64,000 bases of DNA from Niastella sp. OAS944 (GTDB lineage: Bacteria; Bacteroidota; Bacteroidia; Chitinophagales; Chitinophagaceae): positions 186,001-250,000 of the forward strand of contig JANUBW010000010.1 of NCBI GenBank assembly GCA_024809215.1, given 5' to 3'. Each line of letters opens with the position of its first letter. Position 1 is the first letter of the stretch. Below are positions 36,477-44,852 of this stretch, piece after piece. Position numbers and translations under genes: made by a program. The notes under the pieces are model-generated. The model was given only the letters and a program-made list of their open reading frames with translations. It did not search any database and was not told the origin of the DNA.

Positions 36477-39400
36477 ATGAAGATAACTGTCGTTATATTA
36501 CTGGCGGCGTGTTTACAAGTAAGTGCTGCAGGTTATAGTCAGAAAATAACTCTTTATGAGAAGGATGCTGATTTAGAAACGATATTCAAGAAAATTGAAA
36601 AAAGTACAAAGTATAAGTTTCTATACATGTCGGAATTACTTCGTAGCACAAAGAAAATTTCTATTAGTGTTAGAAATGCTAACATAGAAGAGGTTCTAAG
36701 TTATTGTTTCAAGGAGCAAAGGAAATTAGATTATGAAATAAATGGCAATACAGTTATTGTGAAACTGAGGGCAGTTTCTGATTTCGAAGAGAAGCCTTAT
36801 GTAATTTTACCAGAGTTTCCAGATTTACGGGGAATTATCTTGGATGAAAATGGAGCACCAGCAATGGGTGTGAATGTTAGCGTGAAAGGAACTAATAAAG
36901 GAACTACCACAAACAGGAAAGGAGAATTTGCACTGCCAGAAGTGGATAAAGATGCTGTATTGATTATAACTTCAATAGGCTATGATCGACAGGAAGTGCA
37001 AGTAAAGAATAGATTATTTATCTCTTTACAATTAAAAATAGCAATCGGAAATCTGGATGAGATGCAGGTAGTTGCTTATGGCACAACATCGAAACGTTTT
37101 AATACTGGAAACGTAGCGACTATAAAATCTGTAGACATAGAGAAGCAACCAGTAAACAACGTGTTACTTGCATTACAGGGACGAGTACCAGGACTATTAA
37201 TTACTCAAGCGAACGGCATAGCTGGGGGATCTATTAAAGTTCGAATTCAAGGGCAAAACAGTATTGCAGGAGGAAACGAACCTCTTTATGTTATTGATGG
37301 AGTTCCTTTTTTTTCAGAGGTACTTCCTGTAACTACTGTTGGGAACAGTATATTAGGTACAACTAATACCAACCCACTCGCTTATATCAATACTGCCGAT
37401 ATTGAAAGCATTGATGTATTGAAAGACGCTGATGCAACTTCAATCTATGGCTCTCGAGCTGCTAACGGGGCTATTCTAATCACTACTAGAAAAGGAAAGG
37501 CTGGCGATACCCGTGTCAATGTAAATTTTCAAACGGGTTGGGGTAAGGTTGCCAATAAATTAGACCTTATGGATACCGATCAATATCTTGCCATGCGTCG
37601 CGAAGCATTTAAGAATGATAATGTCCCCATACCCTCAATTATTACAAGGCCCAATGATGGAAACTATGATGTGAACGGACTTTGGGATACCACCCGTAAT
37701 ACGGATTGGCAAAAAGAATTGATAGGCGGCGCAGCAACAGTTACCAAAATAACTGCAGGCGTTTCTGGCGGTGCTTCAAATATGCAATATCTGGTCAGTG
37801 GAACTTATCAGCGGGAGACAAGTGTTTTTCCTGGTGATTTCGCAAATAAAACCGGAAGTCTGCATTTTAATCTTAATAGCGCAAGCGCCAATCAAAAATT
37901 CAAGATAAATTTTTCAGGCAATTATTTTGTGGGAAAAAATTTACTTCCCAATACAGATCTTACAAGTGTTGCCACTAGTTTAGCCCCCAATGCACCCGCT
38001 TTATATGATTCAATAGGCAATCTTAATTGGGCTCCACGACCTTCCGGCGCGTCGTCTTGGAGAGACCACCCCCTTGCTTATTTATATCGCTTGTATGAAA
38101 ATAAAACCAGCAATCTGGTCAGCAATGCAATTGTCAGTTATTGGATATTACCAGGTTTAGAAATTAAAAGCAGTTTTGGATATACTAATTTGGAAACTCA
38201 TGAGTTTAGGGGAAATTTGATTGACGGCGAAAAGCCGGAAAATCGATCCAATTTTCAGCGTATCGCAATTTATTCAAATAGTGTAGGTAAGTCGTGGGTT
38301 ATAGAACCCCAATTAAATTATAGAAAGCATGCGGTTTTTGGAGATCTAGATGTATTGATTGGAACCACTTTTCAAAGAAGAACCAGCAGCGGAGAAGGCT
38401 TCCAAGGAGCTGATTATCCCACAGATGAATCTATGAGGGATAAACGTGCTGCTACTACTTTGTTAATTACTGGTACTGTCGCTTCTGAATATAAGTATAG
38501 CGCAGGTTTTGCTAAGGTAAATTATAGCTATAGAAACAAATACCTAATTAATTTAACTGGTAGAAGGGACGGCAGCAGTCGATTCGGCAAAAGTAATCAG
38601 TTTCATAACTTTGCTGCAGTTGGCCTAGGCTGGATTTTTTCTGAAGAAAAATTTATTCAACGAAATAATTCATTCTTAAGTTTTGGAAAAATTAGAGGTA
38701 GTTACGGTTCTACTGGTAGTGATCAAATAGGGGATTATGCTTTTTTGAGCACCTATAGTTCAATATCTAGTTTTTTAAGCCCTTATCAGGGAGTTGCGAG
38801 TATTTCAGCCAATGCAATTTCTAATCCATACTTAGCTTGGGAGGAAACTAAAAAGATACAATTCGGATTAGAACTTGGCTTTTTTAGGGATCGAATACGA
38901 GCGACAGCTACCTATGCGCGAAACAGGTGTTCCAATCAGCTTTTGCTCTACAATTTACCCATTATTGCTGGAGGATCTATTCCCACTAATTTCCCAGCAA
39001 CTGTCGAGAATACATCTTGGGAGTTTACACTAAATACTGTCAACCTAGCTGGAAAAGACTTTAAATGGACCAGTAGTATTAACCTGACGATTCCTAAGAA
39101 TAAGTTGGTTTCCTTTCCGGACTTGCAAACATCTTCTTATAACACAACACTAATAGTAGGACAGCCACTCAATATTTTCAAACAGTATCAATTTTTAGGC
39201 GTTAATGCAGCTACAGGCGCGTTTTCATTTGCTGATGCCCACGGGAACCCAACTTCAGACGATCCGGGCATGGATGCTTTAAATGTCATTACTAATTACG
39301 ATCCCAAATTTTATGGAGGATTAAGTAATACGATAGAATTTAAGAATTTTCAATTTGACTTGTTTATACAGTTTCATAAACAATCAATAGCCTATAGCCC

Positions 39401-39785
39401 TTCCGTTGGTTTACCAGGAAGATTTGATGGAGGGAAAAACAATCAACCAGTGAGTGTCCTTAATCATTGGCAAAAAACTGATGATCAATCTGCGAACCAA
39501 AAGTATTCACAAAACTTCAGTGTATATTTCCCGTTTCTTTATTCTAAGGGGTCTACATTGGTAAATGTGGATGGCTCGTTTATACGATTAAAAAATCTTT
39601 CCGTTTCTTATAATATACCAGTGAATTTGACAAAAAAAGCTTTTATGCAAACCTGTCGCATTTATGCTCATTGTCAGAATTTATTCACTATTACCAACTT
39701 TGAAGGGCTGGATCCCGAGAGTGGAAGTAATATGGTTTTACCTCCATTAAGAGTTATCACTTTGGGTGTGCAGCTTACTTTTTAA
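36477..39785 (+). CDS. SusC/RagA TonB-dependent receptor with STN domain (locus 2)
   Basis: The ATG at 36477 opens a signal peptide (MKITVVILLAACLQVSAAGYS); upstream codons in the frame are not signal-like. About 1102 residues: STN domain (LETIFKKIEKSTKYKFLYM), beta-sandwich (LRGIILDENGAPAMGVNVSV), plug (LYVIDGVPFFSE, ATSIYGSRAANGAILITTRKG) and barrel ending VITLGVQLTF. Parallels the locus 1 receptor through its length. The SusD start follows 13 bp after the stop. A signalling transporter for an unknown ligand. Confidence 0.95.
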   Translation: MKITVVILLAACLQVSAAGYSQKITLYEKDADLETIFKKIEKSTKYKFLYMSELLRSTKKISISVRNANIEEVLSYCFKEQRKLDYEINGNTVIVKLRAVSDFEEKPYVILPEFPDLRGIILDENGAPAMGVNVSVKGTNKGTTTNRKGEFALPEVDKDAVLIITSIGYDRQEVQVKNRLFISLQLKIAIGNLDEMQVVAYGTTSKRFNTGNVATIKSVDIEKQPVNNVLLALQGRVPGLLITQANGIAGGSIKVRIQGQNSIAGGNEPLYVIDGVPFFSEVLPVTTVGNSILGTTNTNPLAYINTADIESIDVLKDADATSIYGSRAANGAILITTRKGKAGDTRVNVNFQTGWGKVANKLDLMDTDQYLAMRREAFKNDNVPIPSIITRPNDGNYDVNGLWDTTRNTDWQKELIGGAATVTKITAGVSGGASNMQYLVSGTYQRETSVFPGDFANKTGSLHFNLNSASANQKFKINFSGNYFVGKNLLPNTDLTSVATSLAPNAPALYDSIGNLNWAPRPSGASSWRDHPLAYLYRLYENKTSNLVSNAIVSYWILPGLEIKSSFGYTNLETHEFRGNLIDGEKPENRSNFQRIAIYSNSVGKSWVIEPQLNYRKHAVFGDLDVLIGTTFQRRTSSGEGFQGADYPTDESMRDKRAATTLLITGTVASEYKYSAGFAKVNYSYRNKYLINLTGRRDGSSRFGKSNQFHNFAAVGLGWIFSEEKFIQRNNSFLSFGKIRGSYGSTGSDQIGDYAFLSTYSSISSFLSPYQGVASISANAISNPYLAWEETKKIQFGLELGFFRDRIRATATYARNRCSNQLLLYNLPIIAGGSIPTNFPATVENTSWEFTLNTVNLAGKDFKWTSSINLTIPKNKLVSFPDLQTSSYNTTLIVGQPLNIFKQYQFLGVNAATGAFSFADAHGNPTSDDPGMDALNVITNYDPKFYGGLSNTIEFKNFQFDLFIQFHKQSIAYSPSVGLPGRFDGGKNNQPVSVLNHWQKTDDQSANQKYSQNFSVYFPFLYSKGSTLVNVDGSFIRLKNLSVSYNIPVNLTKKAFMQTCRIYAHCQNLFTITNFEGLDPESGSNMVLPPLRVITLGVQLTF

Positions 39786-39798
39786 TAAGTTCAAAAAA

Positions 39799-41268
39799 AT
39801 GATTATGAAACTAATTTATCACTTGATCATTGCCATACTTCTCATAACTATACCAAGTTGCAAAAAATTTGTGGAAATAGATGCACCTGTTACAAGTATC
39901 AATGAGAGAATTGTTTACAACAACGATATTACAGCCACAGCAGTATTGACCGGATTATATTCTATCTTAAGTAGTACTCCATATTTTGGAAGTGGTTTTA
40001 TGTCTATTACACGTTATGCTGGTCTTTCTGCAGATGAATTAGATGTATGGGGTAGTTATAGTTCAGAAAGTGGATTGGCTTATTATAGAAACAAACTTTT
40101 TACTACTCTCACGTCTAGTCCAGGAAGTGAAACATGGTTGAATCTTTATCCCCTAATTATAAAATGCAATCAAGCCATAGAAGAATTGGACCAATCACAA
40201 TCGCTGAGTTCAAGTACCAAGCAACAATTATTAGGTGAAGCAAGATTCCTACGGGCATTATTCTATTTTTACCTAGTTAATTTGTATGGCGAAGTTCCGC
40301 TAGTAACAACCTTTGACTACAAAGTCAACAGACTTCTTAAAAGATCTCAAATAAGCGATGTTTACGCATTTATTATTTCTGAATTAAATGAGGCTAAAGC
40401 TTTACTTAGCCCTGTCTATCTTGATGGAAAATTAAAGCCCTATGTGGGAAACATTGAAAGGGTGAGGCCAACCAAATGGGCAGCCTCTGCATTACTAGCA
40501 CGAACCTATCTATATATAGGCGATTTTGCAAAAGCAGAGATGGAAGCGACTTCTGTTATTGATAATTCTCTATATGGATTAACTGGTTTGACCAACATAT
40601 TTTTAAAGAATAGCCAAGAAGCTATCTGGCAGCTGCAACCGGTAATACCGAATAGTAATACCGAAGATGCGAAATTATTTGTGCTGACGGAAGATCCTGT
40701 TGGATTTAGTGACTTTAAACCTTTTTACCTTAATAGTTCACTGGTAAATGCATTCGAGGCCGGAGATGACCGAAAGACTAAATGGATCGGTGAGTATACT
40801 TCTGGTTCGACTACCTACTTTTTCCCTTATAAATATAAGCTTTCTCTTATTGGGGAACCAATTGATGAATACTATATGGTCTTGAGGTTGGCAGAACAGT
40901 ATTTGATACGGGCAGAAGCCAACGCCCGTCAGAATAAATTAAACTTGGCGATTAATGATCTTAATACTATACGCAACAGAGCCAGAGCGATCAGTACGCT
41001 CACTGTACCTAATCCATTACCTGCCTTGCCCGACAACCTCTCCCAAAATGATGTCATTTCAGCCGTAATGCAAGAAAGAAGAGTTGAATTATTTGCAGAA
41101 TTGGGCCAACGGTGGTTAGATCTAAAACGAACTAATAAAGTTAATGATGTTATGAATTCTGTTACGACACAAAAGGGAGGAACTTGGCAACCCTTTCAAG
41201 CATATTATCCGATAGATTTAACTGAACTTCAAAAGGCTCCTAACCTAGTTCAAAATTCAGGATATTAA
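39799..41268 (+). CDS. SusD/RagB family lipoprotein (locus 2)
   Basis: About 489 residues from ATG 39799, with a signal and lipobox (ITIPSC, followed by KKF). SusD motifs: EIDAPVTSINERIVY, LLGEARFLRALFYFYLVNLYG, VRPTKWAASALLARTYLYIG, LRLAEQYLIRAEANARQ, ERRVELFAELGQRWLDLKRTN and YYPIDLTELQKAP. It pairs with the preceding SusC. The thioredoxin gene follows after 58 bp. Confidence 0.95.
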   Translation: MIMKLIYHLIIAILLITIPSCKKFVEIDAPVTSINERIVYNNDITATAVLTGLYSILSSTPYFGSGFMSITRYAGLSADELDVWGSYSSESGLAYYRNKLFTTLTSSPGSETWLNLYPLIIKCNQAIEELDQSQSLSSSTKQQLLGEARFLRALFYFYLVNLYGEVPLVTTFDYKVNRLLKRSQISDVYAFIISELNEAKALLSPVYLDGKLKPYVGNIERVRPTKWAASALLARTYLYIGDFAKAEMEATSVIDNSLYGLTGLTNIFLKNSQEAIWQLQPVIPNSNTEDAKLFVLTEDPVGFSDFKPFYLNSSLVNAFEAGDDRKTKWIGEYTSGSTTYFFPYKYKLSLIGEPIDEYYMVLRLAEQYLIRAEANARQNKLNLAINDLNTIRNRARAISTLTVPNPLPALPDNLSQNDVISAVMQERRVELFAELGQRWLDLKRTNKVNDVMNSVTTQKGGTWQPFQAYYPIDLTELQKAPNLVQNSGY

Positions 41269-41326
41269 TATTATAAGGATTGTCAAAATACAAACATCAA
41301 TTTCGATATTTAAATTAAAGTGAAAA

Positions 41327-42661
41327 ATGAAGTTAATAACCTTGATTGCGTTGATTTCGCTCCAACTGGCAGCAAATAAAAATAAGACTGTACGCGATGT
41401 TTATGATGAAATAAAAACCATAAATGGAAATAAGTCTCCCGTAGAGCCTGGCATAAAATGGACCGAAGGTCTTTCCTGGCAACAGGTTGTAAAGAAGGCA
41501 AAAGAAGAAAACAAACTAATATTTGTTGATTGTTATGCTACTTGGTGCAAGCCTTGCAAATTAATGGATAGAGAAGTATACACCGATGATACGGTAGGAA
41601 GTTTTATGAATGATAAATTTATTTCGATTAGACTTCAGTTGGATACAACTGAAAATGATGATAAAAATATCAAATTGCTTTATAGTACTGCGAAAAGATT
41701 TCAGAAAAAGTACGAAGTCAGAGGAATGCCAACATTCTTATTCTTTTCCTCTGAAGGAATTATTTTGCATAAAAATATGGGTGCAAAAAGCAGACGAGAT
41801 TTTGTTCAACTAGCTGTTGACGCTCGTGATCCTGCAAAACAAATTTATCCCCGAATTGCTAGCTGGAAGGCGGGAAAATTGAATTATAAAATGATGCCCT
41901 CTTTAGCTAATGATTTGGCCATCGCAAGCGAAGCAGATCTGTCTTGCAAGGTTGCCGAAGATTATATACATCGTCTCGAGATGGTTAGTGAGGATGAATT
42001 GTTAAGCAAAGAGAATATTAAATTTATTGATACATATTCCTTTTTAATTACTTCGCACGATCGAATCTTTTCCTATTATCAAAACAATTCTAGTAGGATT
42101 GATACTATTTTGAAGAAGAAGGGATACTCTAAAGAGCTGATACATTCAATTGTTAAAAGGGAAGAAATTGAACCATTTGTAAAACTGGCGAAGTCTAATG
42201 GGGATAGTGTCATCAAATGGGAAAAAATTGAAGCTACTATTGAAAAGAAATATTCCGAGGAACTGTGCTTTGAGGTTTTAAGTGATGCAAAGTTATCTTG
42301 GTATCTTGAAAACGATCAATGGAAAAATTTAATTTCAGAAGCAATCGCGCGTATTGACAAGAGGGGGGTACAAAATGAAAATGGTTATTGGCTAAACAAC
42401 GTTGCCTGGATAATTTTTGAGAGAAGTTATAATAAGAATGAACTTGAGAAAGCTGTTGATTGGATGAATTATATCATGTCTAACAGTACTAAGCTTGGGG
42501 AAGATGCTCGATTAATTGATACAAAAGCTAATCTTTTATATAAGTTGGGAAAGATTAATGAAGCCATTGTTTTAGAAGAACAAGCTGTATCAATTCTCCC
42601 TGAAAATAAAACAGTACTGGATAAAATGAAGAAGGGACACCCCACTTGGCCTTCAAATTAA
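41327..42661 (+). CDS. Thioredoxin-domain protein with helical C-terminal region (locus 2)
   Basis: 444 residues. A short N-terminal hydrophobic stretch suggests export. The thioredoxin fold (about 40-165) has the active site WCKPCK and the cis-Pro MPTFLFF. The C-terminal 250 residues are helical and include TPR-like phrases (EKAVDWMNYIMSN, INEAIVLEEQAVSILPEN). Unlike locus 1, it is of the DsbD-gamma/thioredoxin_7 style rather than TlpA-like, so the two loci recruited different thioredoxin-fold proteins to the same slot. Confidence 0.88.
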   Translation: MKLITLIALISLQLAANKNKTVRDVYDEIKTINGNKSPVEPGIKWTEGLSWQQVVKKAKEENKLIFVDCYATWCKPCKLMDREVYTDDTVGSFMNDKFISIRLQLDTTENDDKNIKLLYSTAKRFQKKYEVRGMPTFLFFSSEGIILHKNMGAKSRRDFVQLAVDARDPAKQIYPRIASWKAGKLNYKMMPSLANDLAIASEADLSCKVAEDYIHRLEMVSEDELLSKENIKFIDTYSFLITSHDRIFSYYQNNSSRIDTILKKKGYSKELIHSIVKREEIEPFVKLAKSNGDSVIKWEKIEATIEKKYSEELCFEVLSDAKLSWYLENDQWKNLISEAIARIDKRGVQNENGYWLNNVAWIIFERSYNKNELEKAVDWMNYIMSNSTKLGEDARLIDTKANLLYKLGKINEAIVLEEQAVSILPENKTVLDKMKKGHPTWPSN

Positions 42662-42687
42662 CATCCATTCTTAATTGATAATTTATT

Positions 42688-43560
42688 ATGATTAATAAAA
42701 TAATATTTTTTCTATTAGTTACTCACGGTATAGGATTTAGCGTTTTTTCTCAAATAAACCTTGCATTATATCCCGACAGTACGTCTAAAGTGATCGGTAA
42801 AAACAACGTTATACCAACCATGACGGCATATTTACCGTCTAAAGAAAAAGCAACAGGTACAGGTGTTCTTATTTTTCCTGGTGGGGGTTATGGATTCTTG
42901 GCAACAGAAACTGAGGGAACTCCTATTGCAGAGGCTTTTGTTCAAAAAGGTATTGCGGCATTTGTTATTAAATATCGGCTTCCCCAACAAACAAATCTAC
43001 CTGACAAAAGTATGGGACCATTGATAGATGCACAACAAGCAATAAAAATTGTAAGAGACAGCGCATCTTCATGGCACCTAGAGAACAATAAGATTGGCGT
43101 TATTGGCTTTTCAGCTGGTGGTCACTTGGCATCTAGTCTGGGTGTTCATTATGATACGAGTTATATTCCAAACGAACATAAAATCAACCTTCGCCCAGAT
43201 TTTATGCTCTTGATTTATCCCGTTATCAGTATGAAAAAGAAAATCACACACGTTGGGTCACGAATAAATTTAATTGGCAGTCAAGCTACTGCGGAGAAAG
43301 TTAAATTCTTTAGCAGTGAAGATAATGTAAATTCCAGAACCCCACCAACTTATATTACACATACGGGAGATGATCAAATTGTGGATGTTGAAAATAGTAT
43401 ACAAATGTATCAATGGTTACAAATAGTAGGAGTAGACGCAGAGTTGCATATCTATCCAAGAGGCAATCATGGATTTATTCAGCGCCAACCAGTTAACGAG
43501 TGGTTGAATCCTATTTTAGATTTTTTAAAAAAGGAAAAGTTATACAGAGAATTTCAATAG
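42688..43560 (+). CDS. Secreted alpha/beta hydrolase (BD-FAE/acetylxylan-esterase-like)
   Basis: 290 residues with a signal peptide (cleavage near VFSQ). Catalytic motifs: oxyanion loop FPGGGYGFLA, nucleophile GFSAGGHLAS, acid in HTGDDQIVDVENS and His in RGNHGFIQR. The family includes carbohydrate esterases and ester or peptide hydrolases of the type often placed in SusC/SusD loci. It follows the thioredoxin gene by 26 bp, so is cotranscribed. A C-terminal relic of a homologue lies at 56787-56900. Confidence 0.9.
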   Translation: MINKIIFFLLVTHGIGFSVFSQINLALYPDSTSKVIGKNNVIPTMTAYLPSKEKATGTGVLIFPGGGYGFLATETEGTPIAEAFVQKGIAAFVIKYRLPQQTNLPDKSMGPLIDAQQAIKIVRDSASSWHLENNKIGVIGFSAGGHLASSLGVHYDTSYIPNEHKINLRPDFMLLIYPVISMKKKITHVGSRINLIGSQATAEKVKFFSSEDNVNSRTPPTYITHTGDDQIVDVENSIQMYQWLQIVGVDAELHIYPRGNHGFIQRQPVNEWLNPILDFLKKEKLYREFQ

Positions 43561-44022
43561 AATTATTTCTTTCGTAGAGATCTCGAAATCTGTTCTCAGC
43601 TTTCGAGATCTGTATATAAGAGAGTTTGTCGCTGCAAAATCGATCATTAGTGTGTCGCTTGGGTTATACGCAATATGTAGTGAAACATCTGTTGATTGGT
43701 CATAGCGTCTTAGTCGCTCGTAAAATTGCATATAGCGGAATCCATCCGATGTTGGATCAGATACTCTTGCCAGCCAAAGCAGTTGTTTGGCTACACCGGT
43801 TTTTTTAAGCTCTTTTTAAAAATGGTCTCGCAAGGCTTCAAAGCCTTCAGGCGTCAGTCTTTGACTGGTGACTGTTATGTCGTCCATGGCCAAAAGATCC
43901 TTGTAAGAATTTGGACTCGCTTTAAAAACAACATCGTATTTGCGCAAAGTGTTACGAGAGATGTTGAGCTCTGCAGCGATACTACGTTCTGAGCTGGAGC
44001 GCTGTAAAAGCTGAAGCATCAT
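43540..44022 (-). pseudogene. IS21-family transposase (IstA) fragment with in-frame stop
   Basis: On the minus strand, one frame reads an N-terminal HTH (RSIAAELNISRNTLRKYD), then RDHF, a TAA stop, then ELKKTGVAKQLLWL and SLHIAYNPSDTLMIDFA, all colinear with IstA proteins. It then degrades; the catalytic core and IstB are missing. The insertion separates the esterase from the S9 peptidase gene, which otherwise would be neighbours. Confidence 0.8.
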
Positions 44023-44127
44023 TCGAATGATGAGCGTAGAGATGACTTTTTGAGATATTAAAAATTATTATTATTAGCCAACAGAATTTGCAGTGGCTAA
44101 TATATCGCTCATCTCAAGTTGGTAGAA

Positions 44128-44413
44128 CTGGTTCATCTTGCGCCGTAATGACAGGAAAGGGATGGCGTTAATTATTGACTAAATAATAAATAAGCACGTT
44201 TAAGTATAGGTGATACGCATCATCACCTGTTGGTTCAATATGGACCGAAACGGATAATGCAACAAACGATCGAAACAGTATTTCAGCATGCGCTGTAATG
44301 ACAAGAATGTGACGAGGATTAATAACTGATAAAAAATAAAAAAGGCACTGATATGTATACTTAATACAAATTGTCGTCGGTGGTTCAGCACGGAACGAAA
44401 TGGGTGCTGCAAT
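44128..44413. repeat. Two imperfect direct repeats of about 150 bp, probably an IS21 end
   Basis: Units start near 44128 and 44279. Both have a GCcGTAATGACAgGAA-like start, then a TTAATaAcTGA stretch, an ataaataAG-CAC block, a GGTTCA-aTgGa/CGAAA block and end near a TGCaaca/TGCTGCAAT word. IS21 elements carry repeated binding sites at their ends, and this lies upstream of the IstA relic, so it is likely the transposase end array. Confidence 0.6.
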
Positions 44414-44852
44414 AGTTATAACTCGTGTTTAATTTGAATGATTTAAAAATTTGCAAAAAATAGTGATAAATGGATAATCATAACTGTATGTTTCGGTGTC
44501 TTATTATTGAAGTCAGTTTTGAAACTCGTTAATTCAAATTCTAATGAATTTAATATATTATTCCGATCGTTGCCTTGTCCTAATATCTTACCTATACGGA
44601 ATTTTGGCCAGCTATGGTAGCAAATTTTCCATACCCACAATTAATAGAAAAATTGATTTCCATGTCATCCTTTTAAAAAGCATTGATAAAATCAATTGAA
44701 AAATACATAATCAACCGAAAATGAATTATTAATAAAGGGTATATGTATAGCTTTTTTTATGATACTATTTTCTTTGTTGTGGCAATTATTCCTGCCATTT
44801 CAATCCATGACGATGTAATTCTTTTTCGTATAATTAATTCAACTTTATAGAA
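44414..44852. other. AT-rich spacer upstream of S9 peptidase
   Basis: No convincing gene; a short minus-strand frame here (44443-44640) is unlike any family and lies in low-complexity DNA. It should contain the promoter of the S9 peptidase. Confidence 0.4.

Noticed and set aside
44443-44640. Minus-strand frame of 65 codons upstream of S9 peptidase
   Set aside because: Low-complexity AT-rich DNA next to IS repeats, with no signal or motif.
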